Shown here: positions 1-8,177 of the stretch, one piece after another
Position numbering within the stretch: the first letter of the stretch is position 1
Layout of the letters: every line of letters begins with the position of its first letter
Origin: JADCGM01 sp943368345
Lineage (GTDB): Bacteria; Pseudomonadota; Alphaproteobacteria; Sphingomonadales; Sphingomonadaceae
Length of the DNA: 64,000 bases
NCBI GenBank assembly: GCA_943368345.1
Contig: CALRKY020000009.1
Location: 43,550-107,549, forward strand
Reading direction: 5' to 3'
Program-made: the position numbers and the translations under genes
Notes under the pieces: generated by a model
The model's database searches: none
Seen by the model: the letters and a program-made list of their open reading frames with translations, nothing else
Told to the model about the DNA's origin: nothing

Positions 1-1070
1 AGACCGAACGGCATGTACAGCATCCCGTAGATCCTCCCGAAATGTGCCATGCCGAAATAGCGCGCGGCGAGGAAGGCGATCAGGTCGGATTCCGCGCCTG
101 CGGCAAAGCCGAGCAGGAATGCCGCCACGGTGATCATCGTCGCATCACTCGATGTGCCCATCAGCAGATAGCAGGACAGGGCCGGCAAGCAGAGCACGGG
201 GAAGGCAATTGCCGGTCCCCAGACGCGATCAAGCAGAAATCCGACACCAAGGCGGCCAACCAGCAAGCCGACGCCGACCACACCCATCACGCCAGCTGCG
301 GCCTGGGTACTCAGCCCGTGATCGGCGACGATGGCCGGCAAGTGGATGTGTGCACCGCCATAGGCACCGGCAATCAGCAGGATGGACAACCACAGCAGCC
401 AGAACTGCCGCGTCCGGATTGCCTCCTTGAAGGTCAGGCCAACCAAGTCACCGCTGGCGGTTGACAGGGCAGCGGGGCGCTCCTCTGGCCGGGGTTCCCG
501 GAAGACCGCCAGGATGATCGGCAACGCGACAAACAGCGGCAGCATGGCGACGATTGGGAACATCGCCCGCCACCCGAAATTCTCGATCGAAAACACCGCA
601 AGGCGCGGCACGATGAACGCGGCGACGCTGGTGCCGAGCAGCATGATGCCAAGCGCAAGGCCGCGATTCTTGACGAACCACATCGATAGCGCCCGGCTCC
701 AGGTCACCGGAGTCGATCCGATTCCGACCAGCCCGAGAAGGAAGAAGAACAGGTAGAAACTCGAAATCGAGGAGGTAGTGAAATAGGGGAGCGAGAAGGC
801 GACGATGAACGCAATGACCGACCAGATACCAACCTTGCGGACACCGAACCTGTCGGCAAGACCGCCGAACACCGGTGCCAGCAAGGCCGCGGTGATGCCG
901 AAAATCGTGATGGCGATGCTGACCTGTGCCCGGTCCCAGCCGAATTCTGCCTTCAGCGGTGCGAACAGGAAGCCAAGGACGTTGAAGGGCAGCGGCGAGG
1001 CACCGCACATCGTGCCGAGAAATCCCGCCACCAGGACTTTCCAGCCCGCCTTGAATTCAGACTGCTGCAC
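1..1070 (-). CDS. MFS transporter, 3' end cut by window edge
   Basis: This is a major facilitator superfamily permease, read from a GTG at 1070 preceded by GGGGGGA six bases upstream. The reading frame is open to position 1, so about 356 residues are visible and the C-terminus is missing. The visible part alternates hydrophobic helices with short charged loops. The motif GGLADRFGVRKVG after helix 2 is the classic MFS loop 2-3 signature. The substrate cannot be read from sequence; relatives in this style of operon carry monocarboxylates or aromatic acids. It is divergent from the CoA-ester operon starting at 1315 and shares a 244-bp regulatory region holding two copies of the TTGTCCGGACAA operator, so it is probably the inner-membrane importer of that pathway. 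Confidence 0.85.
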   Translation of the reverse strand, partial: MQQSEFKAGWKVLVAGFLGTMCGASPLPFNVLGFLFAPLKAEFGWDRAQVSIAITIFGITAALLAPVFGGLADRFGVRKVGIWSVIAFIVAFSLPYFTTSSISSFYLFFFLLGLVGIGSTPVTWSRALSMWFVKNRGLALGIMLLGTSVAAFIVPRLAVFSIENFGWRAMFPIVAMLPLFVALPIILAVFREPRPEERPAALSTASGDLVGLTFKEAIRTRQFWLLWLSILLIAGAYGGAHIHLPAIVADHGLSTQAAAGVMGVVGVGLLVGRLGVGFLLDRVWGPAIAFPVLCLPALSCYLLMGTSSDATMITVAAFLLGFAAGAESDLIAFLAARYFGMAHFGRIYGMLYMPFG

Positions 1071-1133
1071 CGCGTCCCCCCGTTCTGCAATCGACTTTGA
1101 AAACCAATGCGGCCTGCAAAGCAGCGCTTGAAT

Positions 1134-1145
1134 TTGTCCGGACAA
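1134..1145. promoter_or_regulatory. HutC-type operator TTGTCCGGACAA, MFS promoter side
   Basis: This is a perfect 12-bp palindrome 64 bp upstream of the MFS start codon. On the minus strand it falls in the spacer between a possible -35 (GTGACA) and -10 (AAATTC) separated by 17 bp. It matches the HutC subfamily operator pattern GT-N4-AC and has four relatives in this window. The likely ligand is the GntR/HutC protein encoded at 6151-6903. Confidence 0.7.
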
Positions 1146-1257
1146 GTTTTCATGTCACCCCAGCCATGTCAAGCAAACCCTCTATACATGTGCCACCAAA
1201 CGGGCGCAGTGCGAACCGGCATTCGCCCGACTGGTGAACAATAATCGCATTTCCCGC

Positions 1258-1288
1258 TTGACTAAAAATTTGTCCGGACAAATTACAT
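1258..1288 (+). promoter_or_regulatory. Promoter of the catabolic operon with embedded 18-bp palindromic operator
   Basis: A -35 box TTGACT (1258-1263) is followed by the perfect 18-bp palindrome AATTTGTCCGGACAAATT (1267-1284) and a -10-like TTACAT (1283-1288; AATTAC at 1281 would give a 17-bp spacer). The palindrome fills the spacer, the classic position for a repressor that blocks RNA polymerase. The citE-like start codon follows 27 bp downstream. Confidence 0.65.
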
Positions 1289-1314
1289 GGCCGGTAAACG
1301 AAAGGTCCACGCTC

Positions 1315-2139
1315 GTGTCTCCGGCCCTTGGCCTGCAAAGCATGTTGTTCGTCCCGGGCACCAAGCCCGACCGCTTTGCCAAGGCGCTGGCAAGCGGCGC
1401 AGACTGCGTCTGCATCGACCTCGAAGACGCAGTCCCCGCCGCTGACAAGGCCGCTGCGCGCGCTGCCGCCATTCAGGGCTTGGGCGATCCGCGCCTGGCG
1501 ATCCGGATCAACGGCCTGACCACCGCCGACGGCCTAGCCGACTTGCTGGCCGTGTCGACCGTAGCTGTGAAGCCGCGACTGATCTTCATTCCAAAGGTCG
1601 AATCGGCCCATGAAATCGCCATCGCGCGCAGCGTGATGGCAGATGCAGATATCGGCTTTGTGCCGTTGGTCGAAACCGCCCGGGGCCTCCGCACAGCTGA
1701 CGCCATCGCGGCGGAACCGGGCACCGCGATGATGATGTTTGGCGGAGGCGATTTTTCGGCCGAACTTGGCGTTGACCTGGCCTGGGACCCTCTGCTGTTC
1801 GTCCGCAGCCAATTTGTCATGGCCTGTGCTGGGGCTGGCATACCGTCGATGGATGTTCCCTACATCCATTTGGGCGACACGGACGGACTTGCCGCTGAAA
1901 CCCGGCGGGCCAAGTCGCTGGGCTTTACCGCCAAGGCCGCCATCCATCCGGACCAGATCGCCGCAATTCATCAAGTTATGCGCCCGACTGCCGAGGAAAT
2001 TGCCGATGCCCATGCCGCCGTCGCGGCCTTTGCGGCATCAGGGGGCGCTGCGGTGCGGTTCAAGGGGAAGCTCCTGGAGGCACCGCTGCTGCGGCGTTTT
2101 CATCAGACCATCGCAATTGGAGAACAGGCATATGCGTGA
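1315..2139 (+). CDS. CitE/HpcH-type CoA-ester lyase
   Basis: The product is 274 residues and belongs to the HpcH/HpaI aldolase, citrate lyase beta (CitE) family. Members cleave or form 3-hydroxyacyl-CoA esters such as citramalyl-CoA, malyl-CoA or methylmalyl-CoA. Visible family marks are MLFVPGTKPDRFAKA near the N-terminus, the IDLEDAV segment, the Arg of RING, the metal-binding Glu of PKVES and the Asp of GGGDFSAELG. I chose GTG 1315, with AAAGG nine bases upstream, because the longer frame from 1234 would translate through the operator. It overlaps the next gene by 8 bp. The MaoC hydratase and CoA-transferases beside it suggest a citramalyl-CoA-lyase-like role; the substrate itself is inferred. 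Confidence 0.85.
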   Translation: MSPALGLQSMLFVPGTKPDRFAKALASGADCVCIDLEDAVPAADKAAARAAAIQGLGDPRLAIRINGLTTADGLADLLAVSTVAVKPRLIFIPKVESAHEIAIARSVMADADIGFVPLVETARGLRTADAIAAEPGTAMMMFGGGDFSAELGVDLAWDPLLFVRSQFVMACAGAGIPSMDVPYIHLGDTDGLAAETRRAKSLGFTAKAAIHPDQIAAIHQVMRPTAEEIADAHAAVAAFAASGGAAVRFKGKLLEAPLLRRFHQTIAIGEQAYA

Positions 2140-2641
2140 AGGTGTCATCGAAGTTGGGCCGCAGCGGTACCGCGAAACCTTTGGCCGATATTATGAACAG
2201 TTCGTGGTCGGCGATGTGTATGAACACCGCCCCGGCCGCACCATCAGTGAAGCGGACAACACTTGGTTCACTCTGCTCACCATGAACACCCACCCGGCGC
2301 ATTTCGATGCCGAGTTCGCCCGGAAAACCGAGTTCGGCAAGCCGATTGTCGCCTCCCCCCTAACGGTCGCCATTCTCGTTGGCATGAGCGTATCGGACGT
2401 CAGCCAGAAGGCGCTCGCCAACCTTGGCTGGAAGGAAATTCGCCTGCTGAAGCCGGTGTTCCACGGCGACACGCTCTATGCCGAGACCGAGGTTATCGAC
2501 AAACGCGAATCCGAAAAGCGCCCGCAGCAGGGCATCGTGACGATCAAGACGATCGGGAAAAACCAGCATGGGGAAGTCGTCTGCGACTTCTTCCGGACCA
2601 TGCTGATCTGGAAGCGCGGCTTCGGTCCGGCAGACGATTGA
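2132..2641 (+). CDS. MaoC-family acyl-CoA hydratase
   Basis: This 169-residue hot-dog-fold protein belongs to the MaoC dehydratase family. The hydratase-2 type Asp and His lie in ISEADNTWF and THPAHFD. Size and sequence recall the single-domain mesaconyl-CoA/itaconyl-CoA hydratases that act just before a CitE-type lyase. ATG 2132 overlaps the citE-like gene by 8 bp, which implies translational coupling, so the longer open frame upstream is not coding. Hydration of an unsaturated branched dicarboxyl-CoA followed by cleavage by the preceding gene product is the simplest reading. A different enoyl-CoA substrate is possible. Confidence 0.85.
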   Translation: MREGVIEVGPQRYRETFGRYYEQFVVGDVYEHRPGRTISEADNTWFTLLTMNTHPAHFDAEFARKTEFGKPIVASPLTVAILVGMSVSDVSQKALANLGWKEIRLLKPVFHGDTLYAETEVIDKRESEKRPQQGIVTIKTIGKNQHGEVVCDFFRTMLIWKRGFGPADD

Positions 2642-2653
2642 GGATTTAACATC

Positions 2654-3832
2654 ATGACCATGTCGCCCGACACCGCCCGCCCGGCGCTCGACCCGGAAGA
2701 AGAAATTGCCTTCCTCGATTCGATCCAGAAATGGATCGACCGGGAATTGAAGCCGGTCGTCCTGCATCACGACCATAATGACATCTGGCCTGCCGAGATT
2801 GTCGCCCAGATGACCGAGATGGGCCTGTTCGGTGCAACCATTGGTCAGGAGTATGGTGGGCTCGGCCTGCCCGCCAAAACCTATGCGAAGATTGTGGCGC
2901 TGATCTCCTCCTATTGGATGGCACCCACGGGCATCTTCAATTCGCACCTGATCATGGCCTGTGCGGTCGAACGGTTTGGGACCGAGGCGCAAAAGGCCCT
3001 GTGGCTGCCCAAATTCGCCAGCGGAGAGATTCGCGGCGGGCTGGCGCTGACCGAACCCAACGCGGGCACTGATTTGCAGGCGATCCGCACCGTCGCGGTC
3101 CGGGACGGCGATGACTATGTCATCAACGGCACCAAGACCTGGATTTCGAATGCGATCAACGGCAGCTGCTATGCTCTGCTGGTCAAAACCGACCCGAAGG
3201 CCAACCCGCGCTACAAGGGCATGAGCCTGTTCATAGCGCCCAAGGGGCCCGGTTTCACCACCGGCAAGAAGTTCGACAAGCTTGGCTACAAATCCATCGA
3301 CTCTGCCGAACTGATTTTCGAAAACTACCGGATCCCGGCGGAAAACCTGATTGGCGGGGTCGAGGGTCAGGGCTTTTTCCAGGCGACTGGCGGGCTGGAA
3401 CTTGGCCGGATCAACGTCGCGGCGCGCGGAGTCGGGCTGGCCGAAGGTTCGCTCCGACTGGCGACCGAATATGCCCAGCAACGCCAAACCATGGGGAAGC
3501 CGATTTCGGAGCATCAGGCCATCCAGCTTAAGATCGGCGAAATGGTCACCCGGGCCCGTGCAGCGCGCTTGCTGACCTTTGATGCCGCCGACGCTTATGA
3601 CCGGGGCGAACGCTGCGACCTGGAGGCTGGCATGGCGAAATATTTCGCCTCCGAAGCCGCCGTCGCCAATTCGCAGGAGGCGATGCGCATCTACGGCGGC
3701 TACAGCTATTCCAAGGAATATGACATCGAACGCTATTACCGCGACTCCATGCTGATGTGCATCGGGGAGGGCACCAATGAAATGCAGCGGATGATCATTT
3801 CGAAACAATGGGTGAAACGGAACCCGGCGTGA
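2654..3832 (+). CDS. Acyl-CoA dehydrogenase
   Basis: This is a 392-residue FAD-dependent acyl-CoA dehydrogenase that introduces an alpha,beta double bond and passes electrons to ETF. The N-terminal helical domain, the FAD/substrate segment LTEPNAGTDL, the WISNA segment and the C-terminal motif IYGGYSY are present. The putative catalytic base is Glu372 in IGEGTNEMQ. Length is normal. It sits 12 bp after the MaoC gene and overlaps the following CoA-transferase by 4 bp. In context it could oxidise a saturated acyl-CoA, such as a methylsuccinyl- or glutaryl-like ester, to the substrate of the MaoC hydratase. The exact chain cannot be deduced. Confidence 0.9.
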   Translation: MTMSPDTARPALDPEEEIAFLDSIQKWIDRELKPVVLHHDHNDIWPAEIVAQMTEMGLFGATIGQEYGGLGLPAKTYAKIVALISSYWMAPTGIFNSHLIMACAVERFGTEAQKALWLPKFASGEIRGGLALTEPNAGTDLQAIRTVAVRDGDDYVINGTKTWISNAINGSCYALLVKTDPKANPRYKGMSLFIAPKGPGFTTGKKFDKLGYKSIDSAELIFENYRIPAENLIGGVEGQGFFQATGGLELGRINVAARGVGLAEGSLRLATEYAQQRQTMGKPISEHQAIQLKIGEMVTRARAARLLTFDAADAYDRGERCDLEAGMAKYFASEAAVANSQEAMRIYGGYSYSKEYDIERYYRDSMLMCIGEGTNEMQRMIISKQWVKRNPA

Positions 3833-5040
3833 CAGATCGCCCGCTCCCTCTCGCCGGTTTTCGCATCATCAGCGCCGAACAATATGGCGCTGGCCCCTAT
3901 GGCACGATGTTCCTCGCCCAGCTGGGGGCCGACGTCATCAAGATCGAACCGCCGCACAAGGATGGCAAGGGCGGCGGCGACACGGCACGGCAGGTCGGTC
4001 CGCATTGGCTGCGCAAGCAGGAGAGCCTGTATTTCCAGAGCTTCAACCTCAACAAACGCTCGTTGACGCTCGATTTGGGCAGCAGCGAAGGCCGGACGAT
4101 ACTGCACAAGCTCGTCGCCAGCAGCCATGCGATGGCGAATAATTTGCGCGGTGATATCCCGGCAAAACTTGGCCTAACTTACGACACACTCAAATCAGCA
4201 AACCCAGCCATCGTCTGTGCGCACCTATCCGCCTATGGCCGTGACAATGAACGCACCAAATGGCCGGGCTATGACTATCTGATGCAGGCAGAAGCCGGTT
4301 TTTGCACGCTGACCGGCGAACCGGATGGCCCGCCCGCGCGGTTTGGCTTGTCGATGGTGGATTTCATGACCGGTACGATCATGACCATTGGCCTGTTGTC
4401 GGCCTTGGTCGATGCGCAGCGCAGCGGAATTGGCCGCGATATCGACGTCGATCTCCTGTCGGCGGCGGTCCACCAGACCAGTTACCCCGCACTCTGGTAC
4501 ATGAATGAAGGCGACGTAACCCGGCGCGCGCCACGCTCCGCCCATCCGTCGGCTACCCCCAGCCAGATGTTCAAATCCGCCGATGGCTGGATGTTCGTGA
4601 TGGCACAGATTCCCAAATTCTGGCCGATGCTGATCGAGCGCATTGGCCGCCCCGATCTTGGGGATGATGCGCGCTTTGCGACGCCGTCATCGCGTCTGGC
4701 AAACCGGGATGTGCTGACGGAGGTGCTGGACGCGATTTTTGTCACGCAGCCGACCGCCCACTGGCTCCGACTGTTGGAAGGAACAGTCCCGGTTGCACCG
4801 GTATTTGATCTTGACCAGGCGATGGACAATCCCTGGCTCGAAACCATCGGCATGATCGACAGTGTTGATCATCCGGACCGCGCCGGCCTGCGGGTGCTCG
4901 CCAACCCGATCAAGCTGGACGGTCAGCGGCTGCCCAATCGCGCCGGACCGCTGCTCGGGGCCGACAGCGATGCGATTCTCGCGGAAATCGGCTATGGTAT
5001 TGACGATATCGTTCGTCTCAAAGCATCCGGAGTGGTCTGA
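3829..5040 (+). CDS. CaiB/BaiF (class III) CoA-transferase 1
   Basis: This 403-residue protein is a class III CoA-transferase, which moves CoA between carboxylic acids through an enzyme-aspartyl-CoA intermediate. The catalytic Asp is probably Asp178 in MVDFMTG, and the N-terminal Rossmann-like QLGADVIKIEPP is typical. I chose GTG 3829, which overlaps the dehydrogenase stop in a GTGA coupling. The ATG at 3808 would add seven residues and has no visible ribosome binding site. It is followed 5 bp later by a second, divergent CaiB homologue. The pair may form two separate homodimers acting on different acids, or a heteromer; the sequence does not decide. Confidence 0.85.
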   Translation: MTDRPLPLAGFRIISAEQYGAGPYGTMFLAQLGADVIKIEPPHKDGKGGGDTARQVGPHWLRKQESLYFQSFNLNKRSLTLDLGSSEGRTILHKLVASSHAMANNLRGDIPAKLGLTYDTLKSANPAIVCAHLSAYGRDNERTKWPGYDYLMQAEAGFCTLTGEPDGPPARFGLSMVDFMTGTIMTIGLLSALVDAQRSGIGRDIDVDLLSAAVHQTSYPALWYMNEGDVTRRAPRSAHPSATPSQMFKSADGWMFVMAQIPKFWPMLIERIGRPDLGDDARFATPSSRLANRDVLTEVLDAIFVTQPTAHWLRLLEGTVPVAPVFDLDQAMDNPWLETIGMIDSVDHPDRAGLRVLANPIKLDGQRLPNRAGPLLGADSDAILAEIGYGIDDIVRLKASGVV

Positions 5041-5045
5041 GGTCG

Positions 5046-6146
5046 ATGGGAAAGCTGTCCGGCATCAAGGTGGTTGACCTGTCGTTGTTCCTGCCGGGAC
5101 CGATGCTGACGATGATGATGGCCGATCAGGGGGCGGAGGTTATCAAGATCGAGCCTGCCGCTGGTGATCCGGCCCGGCATCAATTGCCCGATGAAGCCGG
5201 TCAGTCGGTCTGGTTCCGCGCCCTCAATCGCGGCAAGTCAAGCCGCGTGCTCGATCTGAAATCCGACGCCGGGAAATCGGCACTTTGGGACCTGATCGAC
5301 AGCGCCGATGTGTTCGTCGAAGGCTTCCGACCCGGGGTGATGGCGCGGCTGGGCTTCGACTATGCCGCCGTTTCGGCCCGCAATCCCCGCATCGTCTATT
5401 GCTCGATCAGCGCCTTTGGCCAGAGCGGCGCACTGGCCCATCACCCCGCCCATGATATGGCGGTTCAGGCCATGGCCGGGTTTCTGTCGGTCAACGACGG
5501 GCCGCCCTTTGGCCCGCAGGGCGGCACACCGGTTGTTCCAGGGGCGCCGTCAGCCGATATGGCGGCAGGCCTGACCGCGCTGTCCGCCGTCCTGATGGCC
5601 CTGATCGGACGGGCCAGCAGCGGGCGCGGCGACTATATCGATTGCGCGATGTTTGACAGCCTGTTGCCGTGGTCCGCGCACACGGCGGGCAGCGCCATTG
5701 CGGGTGGTCCATCGCCTCGTTCCTCCCACCAGCGATCCCTCGGCGGGGCGGCGTTCTACAATGTCTACTCCTGTGCTGACGGTCGCTTCGTCACGCTTGG
5801 CGGGCGGGAACTGAAATTCGTCGAGAATTTGCTAACCGATCTTGGTCGCCCCGACCTGATACCGCTTGGGAGCCTGCCCGCCGGGGAACAGGATGAGCTG
5901 ACAACCTTTCTGCGGCAGACATTCGCCACCCGGACCCGTGATGACTGGACACATTGGTTTGCCGACCGCGATGTGGCCTTTGCCCCGGTACTGGATTTTC
6001 GTGAAGCGTTTGACCAGCCGCACATTGCCGGACGCGGCTTGCTGGCCAAGGTTGAGGGTGCCCACCACTTGGCCCCCGCCATCCGTTTCGCGTCCGAACC
6101 GGATTGGACCCCGAAACCCGCCCCGGACCTTGGGGCAGATGGTTGA
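5046..6146 (+). CDS. CaiB/BaiF (class III) CoA-transferase 2
   Basis: This is a second class III CoA-transferase of 366 residues. The family start (KVVDLSLFLPGPM, then MADQGAEVIKIEP) and the likely catalytic Asp171 in PSADMAAG are present. It is clearly different in sequence from the preceding paralogue, so it is not a recent duplication. It ends 4 bp before the convergent stop of the GntR regulator. Possible roles are activation of the pathway acid or transfer of CoA from a downstream product such as succinyl-CoA. Confidence 0.85.
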   Translation: MGKLSGIKVVDLSLFLPGPMLTMMMADQGAEVIKIEPAAGDPARHQLPDEAGQSVWFRALNRGKSSRVLDLKSDAGKSALWDLIDSADVFVEGFRPGVMARLGFDYAAVSARNPRIVYCSISAFGQSGALAHHPAHDMAVQAMAGFLSVNDGPPFGPQGGTPVVPGAPSADMAAGLTALSAVLMALIGRASSGRGDYIDCAMFDSLLPWSAHTAGSAIAGGPSPRSSHQRSLGGAAFYNVYSCADGRFVTLGGRELKFVENLLTDLGRPDLIPLGSLPAGEQDELTTFLRQTFATRTRDDWTHWFADRDVAFAPVLDFREAFDQPHIAGRGLLAKVEGAHHLAPAIRFASEPDWTPKPAPDLGADG

Positions 6147-6150
6147 GCTG

Positions 6151-6903
6151 CTACCCCTCGACCTCGATATGCATCGAGTAGGCGAACCGGTCGCCGGGGT
6201 GATAATTTGCCGAAATCTCCAGCGTGCGACCTTCGGTATCGATGTAGCAGCGCAGGATGCGCAGACACGGGGAGCGCCGTGGAATCCCGAGCGCCACCGC
6301 AACCTCGGCGCTCGCGGGCGTCGCCTGGATGTCCTGTGTCACCCGCACAATCCTGACCTTCGCCAACCGCTCGATCTGGCGGAAAATCGTCGGTTCGTTC
6401 GGCTGAATGCGGTCGATCACCCCGTGCAGGCATTCATGGACATAGGCTTCGACCAGCGCGATGGCCTGGCTGGTGTCTGGCGGCGTCCGCACGCCCTTGA
6501 AACGGCTCCACTGACCACCTGCGACAATCCCCAACTGCTCAGCCAGCGGCTTCGGCAAGCCGCCTGCACCGCAGGCCGTGAAATGAAAGCGCGTGTCCTT
6601 CGCATATTGCAGGATCTCGCCAAAGTTGGACAGCGGCTGATGGAGCGCACCGCCGCGCGCCGTCGCCGGCTGGATGACGGTGCCGGACCCGCGCTTCCGC
6701 TGGATCAGGCCTTCGGATTGCAGGCAGCGCAGCGCCTCCCGCACCGTAAAACGGCTGACCCCATAGCGCGCGCACAATTGGCTCTCGGTTGGAAACGCGT
6801 CCATCGCAATCGCACCGCGCAACACTTCGTCACGCAGTTCATCAGCCAACTGCTGATAACGCGGCTTTTTGGCATCGGCATGGGTCACGGCACGTGTCGC
6901 CAA
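6151..6903 (-). CDS. GntR-family regulator, HutC/UTRA subfamily
   Basis: This 250-residue transcription factor has an N-terminal winged helix (YQQLADELRDEVLRG, then YGVSRFTVREALRCL and GLIQRKRGSGTVI) at residues 15-80 and a C-terminal UTRA-like ligand domain ending in SMHIEVEG. HutC-type regulators usually repress catabolic operons and release DNA on binding a pathway metabolite. The HutC operator pattern is GT-N4-AC within a palindrome, which the five TTGTCYGGACAA sites in this window fit. It is embedded convergently inside the operon it probably controls and is divergent from the MmgE/PrpD gene at 6933 with a 29-bp gap. No operator copy is visible at its own start, so it may not be autoregulated. 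Confidence 0.88.
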   Translation of the reverse strand: MATRAVTHADAKKPRYQQLADELRDEVLRGAIAMDAFPTESQLCARYGVSRFTVREALRCLQSEGLIQRKRGSGTVIQPATARGGALHQPLSNFGEILQYAKDTRFHFTACGAGGLPKPLAEQLGIVAGGQWSRFKGVRTPPDTSQAIALVEAYVHECLHGVIDRIQPNEPTIFRQIERLAKVRIVRVTQDIQATPASAEVAVALGIPRRSPCLRILRCYIDTEGRTLEISANYHPGDRFAYSMHIEVEG

Positions 6904-6932
6904 AATAACGGCCCTTTGGTCAGGTGGTCGGC

Positions 6933-8177
6933 ATGACCGATCATAGCGTCATCGAGCAGGTTGCACAGCAGTGTATTCGTGACGTTGACGCCGCGACCCG
7001 GACGCGGGCGCGCCTGCATCTGCTGGATTGGTTGGCCTGCGTGGCCGGTGCCCGACAATCGGCGGTCGCAGCAATCGTTCGACAGGCTGAACCGGACATC
7101 CATCTCCGCGCCGCCTTCCTCGGCAATATCCTCGAAATGGATGACATCGAACGCTGCGCCCTGCTCCACCCCGGGCCGGTCATCTGGCCTGCCGCGCTTG
7201 CCGCCACGGCCGAAACACGCGGGTCTTTTGCCGCGATGCTGGACGGGGCCGTGCGCGGTTATGAGGCGATGGTCGCAGTTGGTGCGACCTTTGATGCACG
7301 TCACTATGGCCATTATCACAACACCGCCACCGCCGGTGGTTTTGGTGCCGCCGCTGCTGCTGCGTCGATCTTCGGCAATAACCAACGCGCTCTGGTCCAG
7401 GCGCTCGGGACAGCTGGATCGGTCGCGGGGGGCCTGTGGCACATGCGCCACGACGATGTGATGACCAAGCAATTCCACGTCGCCCATGCTGCGCAGACTG
7501 GCCTGCGCGCAGCCCGGCTGGCGCGGCAAGGCTTCACCGGTCCCCGCGCCGTGCTGGAGGGCCCACAGGGCCTTTATGCCGCGACCATGGACAGCCCGAA
7601 GCCGCTGACCCTCCCCGAAGGCTGGGCCATGTCCCAGGTCAGCTTCAAGCCGTGGGCCGCCTGCCGACATGCCCACCCGGTCATCGATTGTGCGCTGGAG
7701 CTTCACCAGACCGGACGCCTGTCCGGGCCAGTGCGGGTTGAAACCTACCGCGATGCCATTCTGTTTTGCGATCGGCCCGATCCCAAAACTGAAACGGAGG
7801 CCAAGTTCTCGCTCCAGCACGCGGTGGCAGTCATCGCCGATGGACGACAAGCCGAACCGTCGGACTTCACGCCCGCAGCGATTGCCGCACTCGCACCGTT
7901 GCGGGCGCTGGTCAGCGTCGGCGAAGCCTCCGACATCACCGCCCGCTATCCGGCCCATTTCGGCGCGCGGGTGCAATGTGGTGGGGCCAGCGTCGAGCGG
8001 GTTGATACCTTGGGTGATCCGGAACGACCGATCAATCAGGATGGTCTCATCAGCAAAGCGCGAACACTGGTTGAGTGGGGCGGACTGCCCGCGACCGAGG
8101 CTGACCGGATGATCCACCTCGCGCTCCAAGCCTATGATCCCGCCGGGATCAGCCAAATGTTGCGGGACTGGCTATGA
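6933..8177 (+). CDS. MmgE/PrpD family protein 1
   Basis: This 414-residue protein belongs to the MmgE/PrpD family, which includes 2-methylcitrate dehydratase, cis-aconitate decarboxylase and iminodisuccinate epimerase. Recognisable parts are the N-terminal helical RARLHLLDWLACVAGARQ, the histidine-rich YGHYHNTATAGGFGAAAAAA segment and the SFKPWAACRHAHPVID motif. ATG 6933 is preferred over the in-frame GTG at 6924. It overlaps the next, related gene by 4 bp (ATGA). Because the preceding gene runs in the opposite direction, this may start its own transcript (6933-15655). The reaction probably involves dehydration, decarboxylation or isomerisation of a polycarboxylate, but the substrate is unknown. 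Confidence 0.85.
   Translation: MTDHSVIEQVAQQCIRDVDAATRTRARLHLLDWLACVAGARQSAVAAIVRQAEPDIHLRAAFLGNILEMDDIERCALLHPGPVIWPAALAATAETRGSFAAMLDGAVRGYEAMVAVGATFDARHYGHYHNTATAGGFGAAAAAASIFGNNQRALVQALGTAGSVAGGLWHMRHDDVMTKQFHVAHAAQTGLRAARLARQGFTGPRAVLEGPQGLYAATMDSPKPLTLPEGWAMSQVSFKPWAACRHAHPVIDCALELHQTGRLSGPVRVETYRDAILFCDRPDPKTETEAKFSLQHAVAVIADGRQAEPSDFTPAAIAALAPLRALVSVGEASDITARYPAHFGARVQCGGASVERVDTLGDPERPINQDGLISKARTLVEWGGLPATEADRMIHLALQAYDPAGISQMLRDWL

Noticed and set aside
2360..3808. A 482-codon minus-strand frame
   Set aside because: It is antisense to the MaoC and acyl-CoA dehydrogenase genes, whose frames carry catalytic motifs; no domain or ribosome binding site supports it.
6904..6932. An autoregulatory operator upstream of the HutC gene
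   Set aside because: The 29-bp gap between the regulator and the divergent MmgE/PrpD gene contains no TTGTCYGGACAA-like palindrome.
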